Assembly: GCA_015680685.1 (NCBI GenBank)
Contig: MNCI01021501.1
Span: forward strand, 615,417-679,416
Direction: 5' to 3'
Length of the DNA stretch: 64,000 nucleotides
DNA from: Gnetum montanum
Lineage: Eukaryota > Streptophyta > Gnetopsida > Gnetales > Gnetaceae
Positions 25,201 to 37,200 of this stretch are shown in pieces (positions within the stretch are counted from its first letter, which is position 1; every line of letters starts with the position of its first letter). The notes under the pieces are model-generated. The model had not been told where the DNA came from. It made no database searches and saw only the letters and a list, made by a program, of their open reading frames with translations. Both the position numbers and the translations under genes were made by a program.

Positions 25201-25427
25201 CTATTACTCATTAATATGCTTAGTTTCATATAATTTGTTATATATATTATTTACTTGTTCTATTTTCCTAAGTTAATACCATTTTGACTAAGTGAACTAA
25301 ATGTGACTTAGTCTTGTTGGGAACATAGGATTCACTCAACAATATTCTCAAAAGGCTAAGTTTCAAACATTTAGGGCATTTGGCGATTTTATACACCTTT
25401 GAATACTTAACAAATTTTTAATAATTA

Positions 25428-25530
25428 GTAAGCATGAGTTGTTAGCTTAGTGGTAGGAGTTGTGGCATGGAAAACCTGAGTCACAGGTTCAATTGTAATG
25501 AGCAACATTGAGTTATGGATAAAAAAATTA
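25428..25530 (+). repeat. tRNA-like SINE head
   Basis: The sequence gttagcttagtggtaggag (25441-25459) is a close match to a tRNA A box. Thirty bases later comes cacaggttcaattg (about 25482-25495), a B-box-like sequence. The downstream gagcaacattgagttatgg is shared with the heads at 17.4 and 17.5 kb. Confidence 0.55.
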
Positions 25531-25639
25531 TGTTCAATTTCAATTTTAATATTAGTTAAAAATATATACTTTTTCCTTTTATCCTTTTATTTTTATTTTT
25601 TTAAATTTAGACAAATTAGTATGTAAGCATTATAAGAAG

Positions 25640-25700
25640 CAAATCATTCCATGAGTTCCTAATTGACACACAATGGCTCTACCACCAAGCCATCAAACAA
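25640..25700 (-). repeat. tRNA-like SINE head
   Basis: On the minus strand TGGCTTGGTGGTAGAGCC (25692-25675) matches a tRNA A box almost perfectly, and is followed by GTGTGTCAATTAGGAACTC, a degenerate B-box region. Confidence 0.45.
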
Positions 25701-27964
25701 CACTGTACTTGTGTCATCATCTTACTTTCAAAATGAAATACTATTACAATCAAGCTATAAGCTTTGTTAAGGGAAAATTGTACAAAAAATAATTACCTTA
25801 GTAACACTTGATTGTACAAACTAAACCCCTTTTTATGTGAACATGAAGATGATAACAATATCTATTCCAAAACTACTTCTTTAAATGCAAGGCTGAATTT
25901 TTTTTAAAAAAAAACTATTAATCAATCATTTTAGCCCTTACAACAATCAATTTAGCATAAAATGTAAATAGTAACCCAAAAATCTAGCATGAAGAGAATG
26001 TCAATACAATGATTAAAATCTCTCAATAAGCACTACACACCCAAAGTGCACTAAACTTTAAGTTAGTCATAGCCTTCTAGTTCATCTACACACAATGATT
26101 TGGCCAATTCACCTAAGCAAGCTTAAATCATGCAAGACCAAACCTAATTAGTCATTTGGAAAGTCAAACAGTAGGAAAACATAATATACATAAACAAATA
26201 AATTGCAATTCACAATGCAAGAATAATATGGCAGATGTGGATCCATCTCCCTATTTATTCCCAAAATCATTTCCAATTATTCATGAAATCATTTCCAATG
26301 ATAAGATTTTCATGCTTCACCAAGTAGGAAAATAAAAAATTAGACAATGCACAAAGATCATTAAACAAATGAACAATCAAAGCATAGTAGCAATCTCACA
26401 AACAATATAGCATTTTAGCTCCATCTGTGTTCAAAAATACTTTAATTTATTTCAGTAATAGATGCTAAATCAATAAGTTATACAATTGCAAAGAAGATTA
26501 ATTGATAATTCAACAAATCACTAACACACTATTCAACCAATGCATAAAAGAGGGGTTCTTCATTATATAGGCCATGAGCATATCAACACTACTCAAATCC
26601 TTCCTACCATCAAATCATTGATAATTCTATAAATCAAAAACCATACATCATCCCAACCATTTTACTACATTTTGAATTTTAAGGCAAACTTAATCTCAAG
26701 CATTGCCATTAACATCTTTATAATACTAAAATCATAAACCCATGATAAGTAGAATGCAAGTTTATTCTTCAACCGACAAGTTACATAGCTTGAAATTTTT
26801 TTTATTTTATACACCTTGAAAATTTTTTTAATTACACCAATAATACTCTAATAAAGTATGATTAAAGCTAGCTAATGTAAAAAAAAAAAGTAAAGTATTG
26901 ATATGTCTCCATTAATAGGATACTCAAATATGGATACATGCACGTAAGTATAGGTAGCTTAGGAAAAGCAACAAGAAACATAGCAAGTATCTACAGCACC
27001 TCAACATACATATACAGCAAACCCTAAGTAATAAGTCAGTGGAAAACAAAAGAGAGAGAATGGGAAAAATGGGTATGGGTAGAGCGCATGGAGTGAGCAG
27101 AGCAAGGCACATGGAGCGCATGGGGCACATAGAGTGGCCAGAATCAACAGAGTAAGTGAGGCGAACAAAGGGTGTGGCTATAGTGCATGCAGAGAGGGCG
27201 GTAACAATATGCACAGTACTAGCAAACTGACCAGCCACAGGTGACAAGCCTTGGGGAATTCCTTGAGGGGAGCTGTACTAGGGGGGACTCTGAGGTAGCA
27301 AATGGGGCTATTGAGGAACGCTCCCATTCGAATGGCATCATGCGCCTCCAAGTTAGTGGGTTGCCGACGAAGGGAGTGAGGACAATGCAACGTAGTTTAA
27401 TAGGACAGTTTGTGTCTTCTAGTGCCTACCCCCAAATGGAACTTATCTAGCGATGGACAAAGGAGGTTTGGGAAGTGGGGGTAGTGGACATGAGGAGCCT
27501 ATCAGAGGACCTACTCCTATTTATATTCCAGATGATTGAAGACTGTGACACAGTCCTACAGGGGGGGTCATGGTTTTACGATGCTAGAGAACTTTCTCTA
27601 ACCCCCTAGCAGCCAGGGATGCATCACAAATCAGATTTGTTCGCTCATGCCCCAATATGGGTGTGTGTTTCCAAGATTCCATGGGAAATGAGGAACCTGG
27701 ATTTCCTCAGACGTATTATAGGATTTTTTGACAATTTCATTGCCTTCGATAAGGTCACACAAACGATGGAGTGGATGGGCTTTGCCCATTTCTATGTGTG
27801 GAGGACCTTATCCCCAAGAGATCTAATCAAGGAGGTGGTCCTCGAACTCGTAGGTGGGGAGGAACAACTTCACATAGAGTTTGAACATTTAGAGGTTGAG
27901 CAGCCAATGGAGAAAGCACTGCCCCCCTCCAGCCTCCCCCACCCCACCGCCCGTGCCAACCCAC

Positions 27965-28365
27965 NNNNNNNNNNNNNNNNNNNNNNNNNNNNNNNNNNNN
28001 NNNNNNNNNNNNNNNNNNNNNNNNNNNNNNNNNNNNNNNNNNNNNNNNNNNNNNNNNNNNNNNNNNNNNNNNNNNNNNNNNNNNNNNNNNNNNNNNNNNN
28101 NNNNNNNNNNNNNNNNNNNNNNNNNNNNNNNNNNNNNNNNNNNNNNNNNNNNNNNNNNNNNNNNNNNNNNNNNNNNNNNNNNNNNNNNNNNNNNNNNNNN
28201 NNNNNNNNNNNNNNNNNNNNNNNNNNNNNNNNNNNNNNNNNNNNNNNNNNNNNNNNNNNNNNNNNNNNNNNNNNNNNNNNNNNNNNNNNNNNNNNNNNNN
28301 NNNNNNNNNNNNNNNNNNNNNNNNNNNNNNNNNNNNNNNNNNNNNNNNNNNNNNNNNNNNNNNNN
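27965..28365. other. Assembly gap (401 N)
   Basis: Run of N flanked on both sides by C-rich sequence (cccccctcc). Translations across it are meaningless. Confidence 0.99.
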
Positions 28366-28668
28366 CCCCCCTCCCCCACCCCACCAGCATAGTGGGGCTA
28401 CTCCCTATGTAGAAAAACATGGGCACCTAACTGAGGGCTCAAGATGTGGGAGCAAGGCTAATGTGGGTCAATACTTGTAAGCTAGGAGATGGTGGGGGTT
28501 GCATGATTGTTGGGTGCAAGGGACAACTGGTGGGGCCACCCCCACCCCTACCCACTCCCCCATAGGCTTCCCCACTGTGGTGGGTCTCCCCACCGTGGTA
28601 GGAGTAGGCTTGCTGCTCTTCTCTGGCTTCTCCACCGTTAGTTAAGCTGATGGTCCATGGAATTGTGC

Positions 28669-28669
<1 letters not shown>

Positions 28670-28719
<50 letters not shown>
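28670..28719. repeat. 50-base poly-C run between an 11-base inverted repeat
   Basis: A run of 50 C followed by one N. It is flanked by ttgtgctcccc (28663-28673) and its perfect inverse ggggagcacaa (28729-28739). It may be a sequencing or assembly artefact at a hairpin. Confidence 0.8.
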
Positions 28720-28928
28720 NGTGGTCTAGGGGAGCACAAAATCTCACAAGCTCGAGGAGGCCTGCCTGTAGTCTAAGAATTCAAGATGCAGCCCAGTATT
28801 GCAAGGGGGGCTCACCTTGGCCACCCATCTGAAAATATCGTGCAGGAGAAGCAAACAAAATGGAACATTGACTTGGGACTGCAATAGATCCTACGAGAGG
28901 TCTACCAGCACCGCTTAACTGATCATAC

Positions 28929-31900
28929 ATGAAGCTACTATCATGGAATTATAGGGGACAAGGTACACCCTATAACAAAAATACCCTACAATAGATTATT
29001 CATGCTAAATACTGTGACATTGTATGCCTTCAGGAGACCAAACTACAAGAGATAGAGGCTTACCATCTCCATTGGGATGATTGGAAGGTGCACCTGCAAC
29101 CCTACGTGGGGTGGGTAGGGGGCCTAGCTATCCTTGCGTGTTTTGACATGCTCTTAGTTGACTCATCGCAGTGGGCCCTAACTATTCACATTCCCTGCCC
29201 GGGTCTATGGCTAACTAACTTCTACGGGGCCCAAGTTTGGGAGCAAAGACTGTGTGAGTTGGAACGAGTGGCGGTGCTAGTGCAAGATCACCTTACTTGG
29301 CTTGTGGTTGGGGATTTCAACCAATGGTTCCACTCTTGGGGAAATTCTGGTGCTAGTTGTTCCCCTCCCTCAAGAGCCTAGGAGTTCCAAGACTTCTTGA
29401 TGTCTCACTTGCTGGTTGACCTACCAATTGAAAATTGTCAATTCACCTAGAGCAATAGGCGGAAATGGGTTGACCACATCCTCTCTTGAATTGATCAAGT
29501 TTGCATCAGTTTAGACCTCCTTTTGAGGATGGATGCATGGGTTATGAGGTAGGAGCAGGAACCTTAGACCACTGGTCACTCATTTGTTGCATTGGGCCTC
29601 CAAGAAACTGGACCCCCTGGTCTTTTCAGTTCAAAGAAGCTTGGCTACTCAAGCCCTAGTTGTGGCCTTTAGTTGAAGACATCTGGGTGGACTACAAGCT
29701 AGGCCATGGGGATCCTAGGAATTTTCTCCAGGAGGGGCTCCTTCGTTTGAAGTGGGCTATCCGATCTTCACTTGTAGAGGAAAAATTTTTCATTTTCGAC
29801 GAGCCATACTACCCTTTGGACCAAACTAGCCCAAGTGCAATCTCAACAAGAAGTTGAGGAGGACCTACAAGATGAGGAGCAAAACCTTCTAACGCAATTG
29901 CAGACACTTGACTTGGAAGAGAAAATCTATTGGAAACAAAGATCATAGGTCAGATGGCTCAGGGAGGGTGATAGATAGATAAAATTCTTCTTTGCTGTAG
30001 CCAAAACATGTGGGTGGAGCCAAAGACACATGCTGGAGACTAACATGAGAGAGATGGTTGATGATCCGAAGGATGTGGCCAGAGAATTAGCATAATATTG
30101 GGAGGCAATCTAGGTAAAACGGCCCACAGCACTTGTGTCTGTTTAGGTTCCGCAAGTGCTAGGCGAAGAGGATAACACTAAATTGTTAACCCCATTTTCC
30201 TAGTAGGAGCTAACAGTAATGATTGGGGCCATGCCTAGAGGGAAGGCACTCGGGCCGAATGGTTGGAGTCTCGAATTCTTCAAATATTTCCTTGATATTG
30301 TGGGACCCAACATCCTAGATGCCTTCAATCTAATGCTGGCCAAGAAGCAGGTCTGCCCTGAGCTCAACTACTCCCAAATCATGTGCATTCCCAAACGCGC
30401 TAATGCTTCCTCTCCAGAACATTTTCGACCCATTGGGGTATGCAACGTGCTGATCCATATTTTCTCTAAGATGCTTGTGTGAGGGTTGGCTCCCCTCATG
30501 CCCAGACTAGTCGGGGATAACCAGACAGGTGTTGTTCAAGTATGAACCCTGTAGGACCAATTACTCCTCATACAAGAGATCCTCCACTCTCTTCATCTTT
30601 CGAAGTTCCCTGGGCTATGCCTTAAATTAAACATCACCAAGGCATATGATACAATTAGCTAGGAGGTGCTTGCCATCATTATGCAGCAAAAAGGCTTTGA
30701 ACCAGATTTTATCCAACTCTACATTCACCTACAATCTTCGGCTAGTTTCTCTTTTGATGTGGGGGGGAAACTATGGGAACTCTTCTCCCCAGGCAAGGGA
30801 TTACGACAAGGGAACCCCCTTTCACCATTACCTTTTATTATCAATATGGACCTTTTGCGATATTATTGCAAGGCTACAGGCATGAGAGGCCTAAAAATTG
30901 CTAGGGTGGAATGTTTGGCTGAACATTATGCAAATGACACGATGCTCCTCAATCAGGATAGGGTCCCACAAGTGTGTGGCATTAACCTAGCACTTACTCG
31001 AATGGCTGTCGAGCTTGGCCTGGTGATAAACCGTGCAAAGTTGTTTGCACACTTCCTCAATGTCAACACTCAAGTGAAAAGCCAAGTTACGCAAATTCTG
31101 GGGGTTCCTTTTGGAATGATCCAAGACTCCTACCTAGGCATTTCGTTGTTTCATTGGGGATGTTGTGTGTCCTAGGGGGCGATTTTGGAAAAAATCAAGA
31201 CTCGGATTGAAAACTAGGTGAACCATTTCCTTACTCGTAAAGGGCGGCTGGTGCTGGCATCGGGTGTACTGGTTGCAATGGCACGCTTCGTGGCCATTGT
31301 TGCTACCCCCACCCCACCGCACCCCCACGCGTTCAATAAGTCAGGCTATTAACCAGCTCATATGTCACTTTGTGTGGTTGGGGAGCAGAGGGGGATGCAA
31401 ACTGCACCTAGCTAGCTAGGACCAAATTGTGTGCCCTTGAACTATAGGAGGTTTGGGGATATCGAAATTCGAAGACAAACAACCACACGGTCAACAACAT
31501 CTACTGCTTCATTTCATCCACCAACATGAAGAGTCGGCCCAATGGATTTGGATCATGAATGTCAAGTACGTTTGACGGCAGTCGAGGCTGCATGACTCAA
31601 GGCCATGGCATACACTTTGCGACCATGCACTGCAAATGCAATTGTAAGGGTGGTTGGAATGTGAGCCATGCTGCCTATTATCAGCCATGTATTCATCGAT
31701 GCCAAGTTGGAAACAGATATGGTAGGGGCGTTTGCTTGAGAAAATTAAAGTCTTTTTATGGTTTCTAGAAAGTAATGTCTTGTCAATATGGATGAATTTA
31801 AGAAGGCGCAACCTTGATATTGGCGCCACCTACCCACTCTACGGGAATGCACCCAAGACCATCCCACACTTCGCCTTTCAATGTGTTTACATGCACGCCA

Positions 31901-32250
31901 CGTGACACGCAATGGGCTGGCCTCCCCCTCTAACGCTATCAGGTAATTCCCGAGCCACTTTGCTTTTATGGGTGGTCTGGAAAATCCGCAGCCATAAAGT
32001 TTTCCAACAGTGCTAACTACCGCCCCCCCTCCCTATGCAAGCAGCTTCACTGGCTACAACTGCATGGAAAGAAATTGTTGCAGCAATAGGAATTACGTTG
32101 ACCTATGAGCCTGATTGTGCAACGATCCAAAAGAATATTGAGTTATGGGGAATGGTGGAATGTTGTGGCTGGAACAATGTCCTGCTGCGACTGGTGAGAG
32201 ACCCGGCCCTCCCGGATGACACTTTCTATACCAACTAGCAAGATGACTGC
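28929..32250 (+). pseudogene. LINE ORF2: endonuclease and reverse transcriptase, decayed
   Basis: The ATG at 28929 starts KLLSWNYRGQG, followed by CLQETKL (29023), VVGDFNQW (29306) and other parts of an APE-type endonuclease. RT motifs are GKALGPNGWSLEFFK (30241), HFRPIGVCNV (30421), NITKAYDTIS (30630) and LRQGNPLSPLPF (30807). The catalytic block near 30930 reads YANDT where the family has F/YADD, so the second aspartate is displaced by asparagine. A zinc-like segment (YPLYGNAPKTIPHFAFQC) follows near 31835. A handful of stops break it; it is better preserved than the first LINE. Confidence 0.8.
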
Positions 32251-32825
32251 ACATTTTTTCAAGGCGTCGAAATTATTCTTGCAGAACCTACAATTGCCAG
32301 ATATCTAGGGGCCTAGGAGGAGGGTGAAATCATTTTGCCCACTACTTAAGGGCTACAAGATGCTAACATATTCTTCACTAGGCCAGCGCCACACACGCAA
32401 AGTTGGCAAGTGCACAAATCCGCCCTGCCACCTATTTGGGCTCAAGCTGCTGAGCTGGTTGACCAATTTTTTGTATAGTTTGGAAATGGGTCCAAGATCC
32501 AAGGCAAACACTTTGCGTTTCTCAAAAGTCTAAAGTTGGGGGTTAAGGTAAATCTGCCTCTCTTCTTTCTAGATTTTTTACAACAGCAGAAGATGGGGTG
32601 CCATTCTAGGCTTATTTGGCCCTTTGGCGGGGGTGACGAGGGTGCGGCCGCAGGCAAGGCTGGGACCCAATCTTGACCCCTCAAGGTCATCCTTGCCTAG
32701 GCCCTCCCATCCTTATTCCCCAAAAGCGGGTTGGCCATCAAGAGTCGAGTGCTTCCAACCCTATGGTGATGTTGGACGTGTCTTCATGGATGACATCGAG
32801 ACGTGAGGTTTTATAGGCTGAGGAG

Positions 32826-33131
32826 TTGCTCCATGTGACAGCAAAAGCAATGGTTGCTACTCATGCTGAAGAAAGGCGTGATTGGGAAGCCAAGTGGGAT
32901 GAAGTCCTCGTGCATGCAAAGGCTGAATTGGAGACCCATTTCCAAGAATGGGAGGAATTGCTTCGGCAACAAACTTTGTTGGTGAAGGCTACCCAAGCCT
33001 GCTCGTTGACAAGCTCCACGACCAAATCTGAGAGCTGTTGCAAGAGCCTACTCACAGAAAGCACGAGAGGGCAAAGTAGGCACAACAAGAACAAGAACAG
33101 GATGAAGAAAGACAAAGGCAAAGGCAACTAG
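32826..33131 (+). pseudogene. LINE ORF2 C-terminal coiled-coil-like tail
   Basis: A 101-codon open stretch rich in Ala, Glu, Arg and Trp (EERRDWEAKWDEV, AELETHFQEWEELL) with heptad-like spacing, ending in a basic KNKNRMKKDKGKGN. It matches the decayed 24270-24720 of the first LINE. The basic end could bind nucleic acid; this is inference only. Confidence 0.5.
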
Positions 33132-33350
33132 ACTGAGCACATGAGCAAAGCATGCACCAATGGCTTCAGGAGGGGCATTGTCCGTACATTGTTCTGAGCA
33201 TAAACTATGACTACTCATGGGGGTGCTCCGACAACACATCCACTGAACATCCACGCATTTTCACCTAGATGGGGGGACATTGGTTGAAGAGTAAAATCAA
33301 CAAGAGGCTACCATGCAAACAATTCGCTAGGCTGCCAATTTTGTAGATTC

Positions 33351-34246
33351 CAAATTGCACCATAATATCTATTACATTATTTAGATATGTCTATCTTTAA
33401 CAAAACCAATCTACTTCGGTCTAATGACATTTTCAATAACCTTTTGAATTTGGCAAGTCATGCATTTAGCTAAAATTATGTAATTATTAGTAAAAAGAGT
33501 AACAAGCCTCAAATTACTAATATGTTGAAGATCTTCATTCTTTGAAAAAATATGAATCATACTTTATTAATATTTTTACCAACATGTTGGATATTCTCCA
33601 CACTCTCGAGCACCTACACTACACGTCATAGACTACCAACACATTTGTAGTGTCAGGGTATAATCCCCGCTGTTCCCTGATTGGCTGATCCATCCAATTT
33701 TGTACTTTACTTTTCTAGTAATTTCATCCCAAACATTTTCTCTAAAAAAGAAAAAACATATACAGCCATTTGTCGATTAAATTACATCAGGTCAATTAAA
33801 TTAAAACAAGAACAGAGGGAAATTTAAAAAGCATTGCACATTCTATTGTCTATCAAGGTTCATCCAAAACATCTCGAACCTTATATCTTATATAGTATAG
33901 AAAGACTAACAAAAATACACAAACTAATTAACACTAATCAAACGCCACTTCAATAGATCCGATAAGCATCATTTGATTCACTTCTGTAGTATGACCATCG
34001 ATAGAGATAATTTTTATACAGATCATGAAAATTTTGAAAGAAGCACAATGGTTTGCTCATGTCAAACTTTAATTCCATTGAATTGGCATTCCTCACAAGA
34101 CTAAAGACCGTAAATTTACAATTATAAGAAATTCCACAAAGATTTAAGATTGTATTATCTCAAAAACTTAAATGAGTGCTTTCCGAAAGATTTACAATAC
34201 TTTTGTTTAGTACCGACTCCGAGTCTTAGCTATTGCCTGAAATGTT
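33351..34246 (-). other. 3' flank of NINJA
   Basis: AT-rich, no gene. The part just below 34247 should contain the NINJA 3' UTR. I see no clear polyadenylation signal that decides the end. Confidence 0.4.
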
Positions 34247-37200
34247 TCACCCTTGGGCTGATGTGGTATGACTGCCATTAGATAATGATGATATTACAAC
34301 ATTATTATCTGAATTTGTGTTCTCAGTGCCGCTTGCATGTTGTAAAAACTCTGCAGGTAACATATGCCTGCCATGGCAAGCACAGACTATTTTAAGTTGG
34401 TTCCTGTTATAACGATATAGCACACCTGATATGGTTTTTCCATTTGGGCCTGGTCCAGTAGTTGATACCCAAGGTAGGTCAGGAGAATTTCCACTCCCAC
34501 CAAATTTAAGTCCTGGAGCAATCCCTGGTCTTATATTCCAAAACTCCTGGGAAAGTGCATCCAGTAAGTGAAGATTCTCTGTGGATCCTTGACCTTTAGC
34601 ATCATCCTCTGCAGCCTTTGAGGACAGTGATGTGCTCCCTACATCTGAACCACTCCTTTCAAGCTGCCTCTCATCACTTCTAAAAGATTTTGGCATATCA
34701 AGCTTTTGGCCTTCTTGGGACCCAACATCTGCAGAAACTTGTCTGAGAAAACCTAGAGCACCTTGTGACACTTGGATTGCAGCTGTAGATAACATAGTTG
34801 AAACAATCATCAGAAAACTTTTTATCACCAAGTAAATCACAATACATCTTTTTAATATCATCATCATCATCAGACTTATCCCATCATGTTAGAACTTAAA
34901 TGAAAGAACTAAATAAAACTAATTTTGAACAAACACAAAAGGATGGGGGGGAACCTTATTAAAAGTAAGACAAGGTTTTATGGCCCTCCAACCATTCCAC
35001 CATAGCATAATAACTAAATCAGCACACAATATACAATATGCACAGCCACAACAAAATTAAATCGATCCAACCACGAAGGAGGTTCTCATGCAGCTATCAA
35101 GGAAAAAGAAAAACATACCAAGAATGGTTTACAAACTTTTTCAATATATCAAGACCAGAGACATGCAGCCCTTGCTTGGGATCAGCCAATAATGATGGTG
35201 GCTGGCCCACTCCAGGAGCAGTCATACCATTTGTTTAAGTAAAGCTGCTTCACCAAGTAGGGACAGAAGAATAGCATAGACAAGGAAATTGTGGACAGAT
35301 ACTATATTTTTTACATTCACCGGACTTCTATAAATGGGCAATCATGGGCAATAATGGTAAATATGATTTAAGGAGACTATGCCAAGTGCATTTATCGGAA
35401 TAAGCAGCGAAAGTACTAACATATACCTGGAGTGCACACCAAGGAAGCACAGAAAATGTGGAACAACACTAGAACTTCAAATCCTAAAGTAAATAGTTGT
35501 GAAACGTATAAAAAATTGCTCATTCTGAGGTTTGCACCCCAAGCTACTCAAATAAGCTGTTCAGGATATTGTCTAAGCACCCAAAAAGAAAATTTGAATA
35601 ATACCCATTGAGGAGTTTGGAAACAGTTCAGACGCAAGATACAGGTTTTACCTATGATAAACATCTAAGATGACATCAGAAAATTGTATGTCTGCTACCA
35701 TTTTTTAACGATCTTAATACCCAGAAAAGACGGACGAATTCCAAATGATTCAAAAATGTTAGTTTACATTGCATAAGCGATTAGGCATCAGCTATTGACA
35801 TGTTTAAAAGTGATGAAATGTCCTAATTTAAAAATTCTGAAAATAATGTTAAACATTCTTAGGTAGCTAATAATTGAAAAGTTTGTGAAAAATAGCTGAA
35901 TTAATGAAAAATATCCAACTTTTTCAGCTTAGAGAAGGTCTTTATGACTTCAATTTTTTTAGCCAAATTTTTCCCAAAAGTAGCACAACCAACATTTTTC
36001 AAAAAGTCACAATTTTTTGCCAAATGTTTTGAATAATTCACAAGGTTCAGAAAGAATTTTCATTTTAAACTTCTATAAAACAAAAATTCCAACTAAACTA
36101 ATCAAAAAATGCCAATTAAACTAATCAATTAATAGATCTATAGATGCATGAATTGATTAGAGTATTTCATATCTTATTGTTCTATTACTACCAGTACTTT
36201 GCATTAAAAAAGTTGAGAGTGCTTGCATGTACACGGCTAACAATAAGAGTCATTCAAGCAAGATGTAATGTTTCATTAAAACATGATAATTTTTTATATT
36301 AAAAAACTAGCATAGAATTACAAAGATTATGCTAAACTAGAATACTATAATATTTTTGTGTTAATGACATATGGTATAATGAAATTTGTACATATATGCC
36401 ATGCTTATATACTTATGCAGTTATTATATTGATGTTTAGTTAATTATGTTTTTTATTTTCATTTTGTGCTATCTATAATTTTCTATTAAAAATTTTTCAA
36501 AATATTTATTTTATATATTACCAATTTTTCTAACAATTTTTTCCTGAACTTTTACCGACTTTTAAATTTTCCAACTTTTTCAAGCAGCCAATAAAATTGC
36601 TTTGCCCATTTTTTAATATATGGTAGTAACATTAAACATTTAACTTAGAGCAGTTTTTGTAAACAAAATTTAATGGATGTTATTAAATAAATATTACTCT
36701 AATGAATTATAATCAAAATATTCCATGTAGGATCAGAGCATTGCAGTAGAAGACAACATAACCTGAACAGCAAAATGAGTATCTGATGAGACACATAGTA
36801 GAATTATAAACAGTGGGAAAGCATACCACCAAATGTTCGATTGGGTAGTGTTGTATGGCAATAATCAAAAGAGCAAGTACACATTGAAATGCACACCATA
36901 ATGGTGTCTTTAAATCAGTCAGTTTGCCTGTATCTAAGAGGAAAGTGGTGCCATAATGCAGTTTGGTACTATGAGCAGTGATGAAGCCCATCCAAAATTT
37001 TTATAAACCCTTTGTCCCTAACTAATACTATTATTGCTAGCCTTCAAGATGCAGATAACTGGAGCTAACATGAGTGAAACAAGGCAAAAGAGTGTGTATA
37101 GAATGCACTAAGAACAACTCAAAAGAAATGCATTCAACTAATTCATCCAATACACCAAACATAGAAACACAAAGTACTTCTTTATAGGCTATTTCAATTT

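Larger units (their letters stand above)
25201..27240. other. AT-rich intergenic sequence, then a purine-rich block
   Basis: Apart from the two SINE heads no feature is recognised up to about 26900. From 27040 to 27200 the base composition changes to G/A-rich with short repeats of 'agcgcatgg', possibly the 5' untranslated region of the second LINE. The minus-strand frame 27247-26924 has no domain. Confidence 0.4.
27619..28900 (+). pseudogene. LINE ORF1 with domain resembling DUF4283, interrupted by gap
   Basis: The frame from 27619 carries APIWVCVSKIPWEMRN and then YVWRTLSPRDLIKEVVLEL, the arrangement of the DUF4283-like N-terminal region of plant LINE/gag-like proteins. It then runs into 401 unknown bases (27965-28365). 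After the gap the sequence is Pro/Gly-coding and low in complexity. Several stops upstream of 27619 show it is dead. No zinc knuckle is visible, but it may lie in the gap. Confidence 0.55.
27241..33350 (+). mobile_element. Second L1-clade LINE, related to the first, with an assembly gap
   Basis: It carries the same modules in the same order as 18039-25148: ORF1 (27471-28900, broken by 401 N), endonuclease from 28929, reverse transcriptase (30200-31000), RT-associated zinc segment (near 31800) and a coiled-coil tail (32826-33131). The composition is more G+C-rich than the surroundings. No terminal A tract or target duplication was found, so both ends are approximate. It lies just downstream of the 3' end of NINJA, on the opposite strand. 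Confidence 0.75.

Noticed and set aside
27827-28480. Four long open frames across 27.6-28.5 kb
   Set aside because: They exist only because the 401 N do not count as stops. Only the part before 27965 has protein-like content.
28439-28832. Poly-Gly and poly-Pro frames
   Set aside because: They are translations of the 50-base C run, which may be an artefact.
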